Positions 1 to 9,185 of a stretch of DNA of 64,000 nucleotides are shown here, in pieces (positions within the stretch are counted from its first letter, which is position 1; each line of letters opens with the position of its first letter). The stretch spans positions 744,001-808,000 of the forward strand of contig QXJR01000008.1 of assembly GCA_020975725.1 (NCBI GenBank). Reading direction: 5' to 3'. The position numbers and the translations under genes were made by a program. The notes under the pieces are model-generated. The model saw only the letters and a list, made by a program, of their open reading frames with translations. It did no database searches and had not been told where the DNA came from. The DNA is from Picocystis sp. L7 (lineage: Eukaryota; Chlorophyta; Picocystophyceae; Picocystales; Picocystaceae).

Positions 1-3000
1 CGACTTCCTCCACATGCTCAGGATGAGGCGTGGCCCGAACCGTCAGGAGCCCGTGCTTGAAGATGTATGCATAGCCCTTCGAAGTGAAGCTGATGTCGTA
101 TGCCAGACCCTTCTGTTCCCTCACCACCGTGAAGAGCTTCAAATTTGCGATTTCAAACAAAACGCTCGCCGTCCACCTTCTCTGCATTCGTTCCACGTTG
201 TAATCTGGCGTTGGACACCTCTGTACAGACAAGGGAGAATGGACCGTGGGCCACATGCCCCAGCTGTTGCAGGTGGGCATGGCCATGCACAGCGAACAAC
301 GTTTCACTTCGTCGGGAATCACCACTGTCTTCTCAGCTGGACGGGAATGAAAAGGTATGTCTTGCCAATGATGGCCATCAAGGCTCGCGGGGCTGGCCCC
401 TGAGGGCGGATTCGTTCCCAGGGATCCAAAGTATCTCAGCACCAAAGCTTCCAACGCTTTGGCATCGAAATCGCCGACCACCAAAATTTCCATGTTGGAA
501 GCGCAGAATTGACGGAGAACAGCTTCTTTGCATTCTTCCATAGTGAGCTTTTCGATCAGGTGTATGGGTGGCTGCAGGAATCTTGCGTCAGGCGAGATGA
601 GCTCGTTGATTGCAGACGCAGCGCTTCCATTGATATCCCTTTGCAAGGCTTCGTAGGCCCTGCGGTAGTTTTCTTTCGACCTGGAGAATGCCTTCTCATC
701 AAAGGATCCGCGCCTGACAAATAAGTGAAGCAGCTCAAATGCACGCTGGAGCCCCCCAGAACTCACACTTGCTTCAGCACGTACCCATATGCTCTCTGCT
801 TCGGGTAGACCAGAAATTTCACAACCATGCCTGTGGGCATACCGACCCACCATATCCGCAGAATAGCCACCGGCACCTCCCTCCATTAACGTCTGAAGAC
901 CTATAGACACAGAACCGGGAGAGGATGGGTCCTCCATGGCTCGCCCCCCCCAGGCTACGACTTTGATGCTGACTTGGTGTTTTTCAAAAGAAGTGTGTCG
1001 GTAGACTAAGTTTAGACCATTAGACAGCTTCATTCTGGTTATTTCAGTCTGCGGGTCCCACACCCTTATCCCTTTGTTGGCGCACCCTTCACTTCTGTGT
1101 TTTTTCGCTGGTGGGTTGTCTGCAATCCTAGCGCTGGACTCAAATGCAACCTCTCCCTCCTTGGGCGTAATATTGACGTAACACGGAGCAACACGCTGTT
1201 GGCTGTTCTCCAGTTCCTCTGGGGGAATGAGAAATTCCGGCATATCTAGATCCAAGGGTCTCACAGGATTTCCCACTGCCTCACGCAGCAAAGCCAGAAG
1301 CTGTTCACAATCCAAAACTGGAATCCCAGGCGGTAGTTTCCTGGGACCACAAGCAAACACCGAACCGGCTTTGGTGATGTTGCCCCTTTCCCAATCCAGA
1401 TTCTCGTCAGCAAGCCTAGGAACATTGACGACGAAGGCCAACATTTCCCTGACTCTTGCGTTCATATCCTCCAAGGTAATCGCTGGGAGCACTTCCTTGT
1501 ACAGCGTGCATAGCTGGTTATCATCCATGAACGCCTCCTCCAAACAAACGGCATCGAGCAAGTCTTCGACGATGCTCGCACCATCCTGACTGTCAATCTG
1601 CTCCGCGTCAATCTCTGCATCTCGAAGGAAGCACTCCCCACAAAACTTGAACTCTGCCTCGCCTAGCCCGAATGCGTGCATTTTTGCAACCTCGCTGAAT
1701 ACTAGATTCGTGGCATTAGGCCAACGCTCCTTCGACGCAGTCAGAGAAAACGTCAAGATGCCGCATCCCTCCTGAAAGCTATCCATGAAGTCCCAGCCTG
1801 CACCAACGATACAATGAGCCTGGTCTTCTTCTATGAGAGCTTCCAATCGAAGATCTAGGGCCATCTGCAAGATGCTGTCCATGGCCATCAGCCGTACATC
1901 TTCCCATCTCCGCAGGGGATGCAGTGGAGTCAAGGAACATACAGTGATTGACACTTCGGTGTGCAGTGGATCGGTATGTACCTTGACGGGCCGGCTGGGC
2001 GGACCGTAGGGACACGGCATAGACAAGGTAGGCACCATATCACAACTTCTCCGTTCCTCTGGCACACCCTGAAACACCTCTTCCACTGTTTCTTGCACTT
2101 GATCTGCACCGAGGGGACCTACGACATAGAGTCTCATGTTGTCGGCCCTGTAGTGAGCTTGGTAGAATTCCTGGACCTCCTGGGCTGTCCAACGCTCTAG
2201 TTGCTCCTGCAGCCCAATCGGAAAGCGTTGAGAGAGATAGCAGTCGGGGTGGACTTGGTGCATGAACTCTACTTCTGCCCTGTAATCACAAGTGTTCCGC
2301 ATTTGCAGTTCGGATATCACGGTTTGTATTTCTTTGTTCAAGGCCTCCGGGGGCATGGTTGCATGGAACCCGAACTGGTGCAGCAGTTCGAGTGCATCTG
2401 CAAGAACTTCTTTGGCATTCCTCCTTGAGGTGGGCATGTGCGTGGCATCTTCCATGGGAACTCTCTCTCGCGTGCTGAGACTCCCTCCGATACGTCCTAA
2501 CTGTGTGGCTTCTATTCTACCATCCCTTGGCGCTCCTTCCTCGACGTCTGGTTGTGTTCCCGTCGGCTGCTCCTTTCCAGCTCCTGCACAGGCACATCGA
2601 AGCGTGTAGACCGTCTGCAAGTAGTCGGTGAAAGCATTGCTATCTGCTCCCATGGAAGCACCGATCTTCGCGAGCTCCCTTCGCACGCAATCTGCGTCCG
2701 GCATGTCTTTCGTGCCGAGAAACACGGCGTGTTCGACGAGGTGCGCCATCCCGCGCTGATCCTCCCTTTCGTGAGCCGATCCGGATCGCACTTCGAGGTA
2801 GACGTGCAGCATTCCTTTCGTGTCTTCGTGCTGCACCGTCCAGCACTCCACAGGCACGTTTCGGATCCGTTTCAGACGCGGATGCGTGGGAAGCACGGCG
2901 TCCATCGCATCCGCGTGCGCGCGCGCCAAGTCGATCCGATGGATTTTCTGGCCATCGAAAGGGAAGGACATCGGAAGGTCGTTCCCTTTCCATCGGGAAA

Positions 3001-3196
3001 CGAGTTCCCTTTCGGAGGGCGTTCGAAAGGGGATCGAGACCTGGGTCCACGACCCTTGGGCGGCTGCATATCCGAAGGTGGGTGCCTCGAGGAAGTCCAA
3101 GCAGGTCGGGTGTTTGTGGGTGTGTTCGAATCCCAACCAAGGAGAGAGAGATGGGGAGAATGCCAAGTGGTGTGGAAGCATGGCTGCAAGATCCAT
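1..3196 (-). CDS. Stromal processing peptidase-like M16 metalloprotease (3' end beyond window)
   Basis: This is an M16-family zinc protease, probably the plastid enzyme that removes transit peptides from imported proteins. The minus frame stays open from about 3196 to the left edge. At 2728-2760 it encodes GMAHLVEHAVFLGT, which contains the inverted zinc motif HxxEH. Further on come ISELQMRNT and a QRFPIGLQEQL segment, which match my memory of plant stromal processing peptidase (ISELQMMNT, RRFPIGLEEQI) better than mitochondrial MPP. A second M16-like half follows (LSNGLNLVYRHTSF near 1000). The first in-frame ATG after an upstream TGA is at 3196, with another at 3181. The N-terminus before the conserved HPRLKRIRNV segment is short for a plastid precursor, so a 5' exon may be missing. 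The family is clear; the plastid assignment and the start are inferred. Confidence 0.85.
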   Translation of the reverse strand, partial: MDLAAMLPHHLAFSPSLSPWLGFEHTHKHPTCLDFLEAPTFGYAAAQGSWTQVSIPFRTPSERELVSRWKGNDLPMSFPFDGQKIHRIDLARAHADAMDAVLPTHPRLKRIRNVPVECWTVQHEDTKGMLHVYLEVRSGSAHEREDQRGMAHLVEHAVFLGTKDMPDADCVRRELAKIGASMGADSNAFTDYLQTVYTLRCACAGAGKEQPTGTQPDVEEGAPRDGRIEATQLGRIGGSLSTRERVPMEDATHMPTSRRNAKEVLADALELLHQFGFHATMPPEALNKEIQTVISELQMRNTCDYRAEVEFMHQVHPDCYLSQRFPIGLQEQLERWTAQEVQEFYQAHYRADNMRLYVVGPLGADQVQETVEEVFQGVPEERRSCDMVPTLSMPCPYGPPSRPVKVHTDPLHTEVSITVCSLTPLHPLRRWEDVRLMAMDSILQMALDLRLEALIEEDQAHCIVGAGWDFMDSFQEGCGILTFSLTASKERWPNATNLVFSEVAKMHAFGLGEAEFKFCGECFLRDAEIDAEQIDSQDGASIVEDLLDAVCLEEAFMDDNQLCTLYKEVLPAITLEDMNARVREMLAFVVNVPRLADENLDWERGNITKAGSVFACGPRKLPPGIPVLDCEQLLALLREAVGNPVRPLDLDMPEFLIPPEELENSQQRVAPCYVNITPKEGEVAFESSARIADNPPAKKHRSEGCANKGIRVWDPQTEITRMKLSNGLNLVYRHTSFEKHQVSIKVVAWGGRAMEDPSSPGSVSIGLQTLMEGGAGGYSADMVGRYAHRHGCEISGLPEAESIWVRAEASVSSGGLQRAFELLHLFVRRGSFDEKAFSRSKENYRRAYEALQRDINGSAASAINELISPDARFLQPPIHLIEKLTMEECKEAVLRQFCASNMEILVVGDFDAKALEALVLRYFGSLGTNPPSGASPASLDGHHWQDIPFHSRPAEKTVVIPDEVKRCSLCMAMPTCNSWGMWPTVHSPLSVQRCPTPDYNVERMQRRWTASVLFEIANLKLFTVVREQKGLAYDISFTSKGYAYIFKHGLLTVRATPHPEHVEEV

Positions 3197-3477
3197 GCAC
3201 GCGACCAGAAGGGATCACGGTGGGATCCATCGATCCACGTGGACGTCCGGTCGGTCCGTGAACTCCACACCGTGGAAGCGGCAATTCCAGCCCACCACAG
3301 CCGTGCCCTCCATCTCAACACCAAGGCAAAGATTGCCTGCCGCCGGACAAGCGGAGAAAGGATTGAACAGGAGACACCGCAGTGCCTACCTCACTCTTAC
3401 ACCCCGGATCTCCTGACTAAAACAGACCCAATGCAAACGGGAATCCAAGCCAAAGTCAAAAGTGCAAGCACTACCGT

Positions 3478-4120
3478 TCAGTACCGTGGCTGTGCAAAAG
3501 GATCCACAAGGTCGTACAAGCCCAACGATGGACCGATGAACCGAAACACCACCCAACCGCTGAAGCCAATCATGATGGTGGCAAAGGTGAGGCGGTTCAA
3601 CCAGTACAAAGCGCCACGTGTCTTGAAATCTCCCCACAAAAACTCCTTCGCTTGCTCGACCTTCGAACCGGAGGCCGTGCTCGATGCGTCTGGACGCGAA
3701 GGACCAGGCGATGGAGGCGGAGTGCGTGGTCGCGCAGCACGTCGACGTGCGCCAGAGGTGCCCTGCAACCACCATCGACCAGGACGAAGGATGCGTTCCG
3801 ACACGCATGGACGTGTTCCGCGTCAGCGGACGTGTTCGCGTCTCCTTCCCGTCATCGCCTCGCCACCTTCGTTGCGGATCGAAATATCGACGTACCTTCC
3901 TTCGGCTGCCAACCGCGAGCTTCTGTTCCAGTTCTTCGGCCTGTCGGTCGCTGTCTTGTGCTCGTACGCCCACCCTCGCCCACCTTCCCTTCCTTCCCTC
4001 GCGTCCCGTTCGACGGACCCTCGCCGCCCTCGCATCTCGTCCCGCAATGGACCGCCAGGCGATGGACGCAGTGGAGCGCGTCATCGTCGTCGGCATGGCG
4101 AACGTGGACCACGTCCCCAT
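3478..4120 (-). CDS. Small single-pass membrane protein, predicted two exons
   Basis: This is an unrecognised conserved-looking protein. The C-terminal exon (3762-3478) encodes a charged segment, EFLWGDFKTRGALYWLNRL, followed by a hydrophobic helix ending in FRFIGPSLGLYD. It resembles small plant organelle membrane proteins of unknown function. That exon has no ATG: its frame is closed upstream by TGA, and its first alternative start is only GTG. A phase-0 intron solves this. The donor AAG|GTACGT lies at 3896/3895 and the acceptor TTGCAG|GGC at 3763/3762, giving exon 1 from an ATG at 4120 (MGTWSTFAMPTTMTRSTASI, transit-peptide-like, then a short coiled segment DRQAEELEQKL). The predicted length is 169 residues. 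The C-terminal exon is fairly certain; exon 1 rests on splice signals and phase only. Confidence 0.55.
3763..3895 (-). other. Predicted intron, 133 nt, in the small membrane protein gene
   Basis: The donor GTACGT follows AAG and the acceptor is TTGCAG. A CTGAC branch-like site lies about 60 nt before the acceptor, which is rather far. The splice is phase 0 on both sides and removes an in-frame TGA that would otherwise leave the downstream exon without an ATG. Confidence 0.5.
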
Positions 4121-4790
4121 CGATTCGGAGGATGGCCGCTTCTTCCCCCCGGGACGAAAGGAAAGGACAGTCCCGAGGAACTCCCTTTGAAACGAAAGTT
4201 AGTCCCAAGTCCTCCCCCGTCCTGCCCGGGGAGGGTCGTACGGAGAGGATCGAGGCGCATGAGACACCCTTCGTGTGAACACTCGCGAATGGATCCGAGC
4301 AAGGGTTCCCCACCGTGGATGTGGGACAACCACGTGGTTGTATCCAAGCGAATCCGTGCTTCGGTGGGGCCGAGCTGGACACAGCCGCAACCCTGTGCCA
4401 GGGCAAGACATCAAGTCATCGTGATGAGAAATCGGTATACTTATCCCCCATCGAAGGACAAGGCCCCGTTGGCTCGTACATTGGATGAGCACCAACTCGA
4501 GCACCGGGAGGAAATCCCGGTCTACCTGTCAAACGCGGAGTGCGATGACGCGGGGGGAAAGTGAGACATAAAGTTCTCCCAGTTCCTTCCCGACGGGCCC
4601 AACGTCGGTTGTGTGGTCCACGAAGTCGCTTGGAGCCGTGTCGATCATGACTCCCTTTGTTCTCACAAAATTACGGGAGTCATCTCGTGGGCCGACCGCC
4701 TAGACACCAATAAACGCGTGGATTGGCATCAAAAGCTGTTTTAGATCGACCCACGTGTTGGATGAGCGTCTAACAAGGTTTAGGATCAAG
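4121..4790. other. GC-rich spacer upstream of the small membrane protein
   Basis: I see no gene here. The open frames on both strands lack recognisable domains and overlap one another. A 9-bp inverted repeat (ATGACTCCC at 4648-4656, GGGAGTCAT at 4675-4683) could form a small hairpin. An element of the recurring CTTT...AAAG type (CCCTTTGAAACGAAAG) lies near 4185-4200. Confidence 0.4.
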
Positions 4791-7165
4791 TATTGCCGCC
4801 CATAGCCGCCATAATTCGCCATCCCCTACACTTCCTCTCAACGGCAACGCCGTTGAGTAAGCAACGATCCACGTTGGAAATCTTCGCGAGGCGGAAGCAT
4901 CTTTCCCTCCTCAAGCCACAGCAACAAGGCATGAAATTGCGAAGCAAAGGATTCCGATTTTCGACCAAACTTGCTAGAACGAGTGGCTATTGGTCATGCG
5001 TGGCGCTTGCGTTGGTCATGTGATACAATTAGTCAGTGTGTTTTCATCTATTTGCGGGATAAAACGGCATTCGTTGCAAATTCACGAACACGGGTGCCCA
5101 AAATTTGCCGTTACTGATCGAGGAATGCTTGTGCTCGTGCGAATTCTTCACGATGGGCTCCAAACGGGGAAGGCTTAATCGACGCGATGAAGGGCATGGA
5201 GTAAAGCATATTCTAGCCCCGTTTCATTTTACTCGTCGGGCAACTCGAGCATGGTGGAATGCGGGTAAGGGGTTCATCGAGACTGAATCTACCCTTGAGT
5301 ACCTAGGATAGATACAAGTGGACAAGGCGCTGTTTACTCACGAGCTTGGTAGCGTTGGCAATGGACATCACATCTTGTCGTCATACTCGTTCGATCGACG
5401 ATTGCGAAGGATTGTTAGGCTACGATGTGATGCAATCGACGTGTGGGATATAACCCGTGCTTGAAGTTGCAAAATCAACGAATGGGATGCGTCTTGCCGT
5501 TGCAAGGATTGTTGAAGGTATAAAGGACGTGTGATGAAGTAACGAGCACTTGAGCTTTCAAAATGGTGGTGTTCGTTGTTCCAGTTAGAGCAAGGCATCC
5601 AAGTGATCGATGCTCGTGAATTCATTGGACGTATTGCGATATTTCGAGAAGCCGAACAGCACTGTACATAGTGGAACCTTCGATGCCCCATGCCTCCTTT
5701 TTGCTGGGTAAGGACATGCCTCATTATTACCGAAGAAACTCAACCAAAGATCGTCGTTGGTATGCTTCATCAAGGGTCCTCAATCGTCCAATGTCCGTAA
5801 TGCGTTTTGCTTCTTGGCTCTTTTGATATCGTTGGTGTGGAGAAGACAACTATAAAATCTTCTCATTCTCTCCTCAAAGCGAGCATGTGCACTTTGAATG
5901 TATAGTGTTGAAGATCATCCCACAAGAGCGAGGGGCTGGTCAAGGATGAGCGGACACAAAGGTGGGCTATGGCATGCCGTTGTTCTGCAATGTGTGGGAT
6001 GAATTAGAGGGGTTGATTCGGAGCAAAGCACTCGCATTGATGCCATAAGACACATTGGGAAAGGAGACGTTTATGATCGCACTTTGTCCAAGACTATGTG
6101 TAATATCGATTAATGGAAGATGGAGGCCGAAACGGAGGGTAGTATACGCCTTCATTCGGAGCTTGGAAAGACAACTAAGTGCCAACGTACAGGTAAAAGA
6201 CACTGTAACATACCAAGATGTTCGATGCCTTCATCTCACTTTGCATGCTTCGCATACAAGTGCAAGGCGTGGAACTTTGTTGCTATTGACAACGCTCGTA
6301 TTTCTGGTTCTTAATCGGAAAGAGAAGTTATGTTGGCTCTTGAATCGCACCCAACAGGGAAAGGGAGAAATAAAAGCCCATCATAGCTAGTAGGAACAAG
6401 GTGTGCTCTTGAAGAGGGACGGGGCTCGTGAGTGCTTCTTGTCCACTTGCACTCCCACTAGATGCTTGATGGTCTACACCGCATGTATGATGGACGGATT
6501 CCTTACGAAAAGAATCGTGAAGAGGTAGGAAGATATTCGTGACAAATACTAGAAGAAATATCTACAAGGTGTGCCACCAACGTGCTATGGCTCCTTTGAT
6601 ATGGTTCCATCATCGCTCGCAAGAACTTCCCCAATCAAAGTACATAAGCCAAACGCAACATCATCTAGTGGACAACGCGATGTGTTACTCAAATGCCTCG
6701 AAGGGAGTAGCACACCGTACTTTGGACGGATCCAAGTGGAAATTGATGGAAAGGAAATTCGATGCTTGGGGTACCAACCGCAACCTCAGCAAGTTGAAGG
6801 AGCTGAATTTTGACGCTGTGTGTTCGACGATTCGTCCTCCTAGGACAAAGGATGGAACAACACGGGTGAAATGATTGCCAAAACACATGTCACTCTCGTA
6901 GGGCGAAGCTGTTCACTCATGTGTACTACAAGCCTAAGTCAAAAAATAGTTTTTTTTTACAACTTTCTAGCCCTGTATACAGGCTTCATGTGTTATTTGA
7001 GCAGCAAAGCCACTCCAGGTATAAAATAATACCAGCACTACCGCGGACGACCCATCGTCCACAAAAACACCCGAGGTAATCGACGTACCATCATATTGAT
7101 GATGGAACAGGAGAATCAGACTTTCCTCCTTGCTACATGTCCTGATACACACACAGCAGGGGCAA
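4791..7165. other. AT-richer gene-free stretch, possible decayed sequence
   Basis: About 2.4 kb with visibly lower GC than the flanking spacers and no open frame above about 120 codons on either strand. I recognise no protein motif, terminal repeat or RNA gene. The last 250 bases carry a run of T (about 6950) and should include the 3' UTR of the minus-strand acetyltransferase gene. The composition could reflect an old, degraded mobile element, but nothing in the sequence proves it. Confidence 0.35.
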
Positions 7166-8419
7166 TCAGACAGTGATCACCTCCACCTTATCTGCGCAAT
7201 CCCAGCCACCTAATGGCGGAATTTCCTTCCAAAGGTGAACGCAATCTGGGAATTTGACCACATTACTACCTGCAAGACCAACACCTTCACAGGCCCCATA
7301 AAGTTTCAAAAACTTCTTCATTTGTTGCCAGGACATTTTCTTGAAACGATCAAAGCCATGATGCTTCCTCCACCACAGCTCCTGGGCGGTGGCACTCTTG
7401 CGTCTGATATTCACTGTAGGTAGAATGAGCAGATGTGCGCCCAACCTTGCACAACACCTCTCGATGCCCCTCATCAGATCTGCACAGTAGCCACATCTTC
7501 TGAAGTTAGGAAAGGTGGCCACGAATGGGACTTCTGCCAGACGACCAAAAGGCCCAGGCACAACGGAGATGCGGAAAGTAGCGGCTGAAACAATTTGTCC
7601 TTCGCTGTTCCTCAACAATGCAACATGAAAACCCGCAAAGTCCTCTTTTCCAGAAGTCCCACCCGAGGTCATTTCTGCCATGTAGGCATACAGTTCTCCC
7701 TCCTTCTTCAGCGTGAAGCTTGAGTAAAAGCCGTCGAGCTCTTTGAGCATACGCTCTCTGTCCTCGGCCAGGTAACGCACCCTGCAAAAACGAAGGCTGT
7801 TGCTCTGCAGACGTCCCTCTCTACTCCATTCAGCGAGCTCCTCCTCCTCCTCCTGCGGAGCCAATGTGAGTTCTTGCAGGCCGTTGATTTCCAGGCTTGG
7901 TCGAAGCAGGTCAGAAACGGCACATCCTCGAGGCGTGCGCGGTGCCAGGGAGTCCATTGATGAAGAGGACTGCCCCGGGTCCGACCATGTAGGCGAACCG
8001 TTCGCGACCTTGGCCCTCTTGCGTTTCCTTCCAGCGTTGTGGAACTGCTTTCCTTCATCCTCCGTGACTTCCATCACAGTCTGGCTTCTGACGGAGTAGA
8101 ACTTGGAAGAGAAGAACATCGTCTCGTCGTTTTTGCGACTGTGGCGCGTGGTCCGTTGCGTCTGGCGGATTCGCGTCCGCCCCACCACGGCGCACCTGCG
8201 CACGACCGTGTCCACGGCCACTTGCACGGTGCGATCCGAGGCGACGACCTCTCGCTCTTCCACCATCATGGCTTTCGGCAGTGCTTCGCGAGGGAGATCG
8301 GTCGCTTGGTAGAAGATCGTCCCTCGAAGCTTGTGTCCTTGGACGGCTTCGATTCGTAGGATATCTAACGATCCAGGTCCAGTCACCGCGTGGACGAAAT
8401 CTCCTACGCCGAAGCTCAT
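7166..8419 (-). CDS. BAH domain + GNAT acetyltransferase protein (IDM1-like acetyltransferase)
   Basis: Predicted chromatin protein of 417 residues. Residues 1-95 look like a BAH domain (GDFVHAV start, LRIEAVQGHKLRGTIFYQATDLP, then EREVVASD and a terminal RRCAVVG), a fold that reads histone or nucleosome surfaces. A basic stretch GRKRKRAKV (130-138) is a likely nuclear signal. Residues about 235-395 match the acetyltransferase domain of plant IDM1-type proteins: AATFRI, RLAEVPFVATF, then the acetyl-CoA loop RRCGYCADLM, ILPTV, and WWRKHHGF. IDM1-type proteins usually pair this domain with PHD fingers; no PHD cysteine pattern is visible here. The ATG at 8419 is the start directly before the BAH fold; the frame stays open upstream but has no domain content. 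It is divergent from the cyclin gene. Confidence 0.8.
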   Translation of the reverse strand: MSFGVGDFVHAVTGPGSLDILRIEAVQGHKLRGTIFYQATDLPREALPKAMMVEEREVVASDRTVQVAVDTVVRRCAVVGRTRIRQTQRTTRHSRKNDETMFFSSKFYSVRSQTVMEVTEDEGKQFHNAGRKRKRAKVANGSPTWSDPGQSSSSMDSLAPRTPRGCAVSDLLRPSLEINGLQELTLAPQEEEEELAEWSREGRLQSNSLRFCRVRYLAEDRERMLKELDGFYSSFTLKKEGELYAYMAEMTSGGTSGKEDFAGFHVALLRNSEGQIVSAATFRISVVPGPFGRLAEVPFVATFPNFRRCGYCADLMRGIERCCARLGAHLLILPTVNIRRKSATAQELWWRKHHGFDRFKKMSWQQMKKFLKLYGACEGVGLAGSNVVKFPDCVHLWKEIPPLGGWDCADKVEVITV

Positions 8420-9185
8420 CGCTGCATCTGCTTCCACGCCATCATTCCTCGCCAGAGTGGCTTTCCCGCGACCTCCTTCGCCTCCTTCCGCTTCCGTCGT
8501 CCTGCTTCCGCAGGCGCGTGCCAGGCCCGCCGGCCGCGTCATTCCTCCCGTGGCTTCGCCAGGACAACGATCTGACCACGCACGAGCTGCAGTCGCTCGT
8601 GCTGCGCCGTGGAAGATGCACGCACGTGCTACGTGTGTTGTGTTCGACGATCGTGGTCGAAGTGATGCCGATGGCCTGGCGCACGTCGGCCGCACCTCGT
8701 CCTCGACGCGCACCGGTGGAAACGACCGCGAGGAAAGGGAGGAAGTTTCGAACCGATGGGCGAGGGGGCGCGCGGGGCGAAGAGGAGGGCATGGCGCGGC
8801 CCCGTGCGGGTCGCGGTCACCGAGGGGAGAAAAGGCAGGACCGAAGAGAGAAAGATGGCCGTCGATGCGACCGTGCCCGCAGAGGAAGATGCGTCCCGGC
8901 GGGAATCCCGTCCTCCCCCCGAGCACGAACCGTACCCGTCGAGGACGTATGTCAGACATCCCATCCCTCCTCTGCGCGTACCGTCCCCTCCTCCCCCTTC
9001 GCGGCACGGATCGGATCCGGTGGAGCGGAGGCTCGGGTGTCCGGCTTCGTCCCCCCCCCACGAGAAGTTAACTCGCAGATTAACTCCGGATGCAGCAGAT
9101 CCATCGTGCTGCGCGTGCAGCGCGTGCTGCGCGTGCTGCGCGTGCTGCGTGCATGCAAGGACGCGAATGGACCGCGACGGGGGGG
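8420..9185. promoter_or_regulatory. Divergent spacer between BAH-GNAT gene and cyclin gene
   Basis: A GC-rich, stop-poor spacer in which open frames run on both strands without any domain. It contains the 9-bp tandem repeat at 9105-9149. Both flanking genes point outwards, so their promoters must lie here. I see no clear TATA box. Confidence 0.45.
9105..9149. repeat. 9-bp tandem repeat, five copies
   Basis: Five consecutive copies of CGTGCTGCG (the second is CGTGCAGCG) lie just upstream of, or within, the 5' end of the cyclin reading frame. If translation began at the ATG at 9090, they would encode an Arg-Ala-Ala repeat. Confidence 0.9.

Noticed and set aside
2552-4564. A 670-codon open frame on the plus strand
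   Set aside because: It runs antisense to the M16 protease and the small membrane protein, is Arg/Ser/Pro-rich and has no domain; GC-rich DNA here is poor in stops in all frames.
4648-4683. Small inverted repeat as transposon terminal repeat
   Set aside because: Nine-bp arms 18 nt apart form a hairpin, not the ends of an element; no target-site duplication or transposase is nearby.
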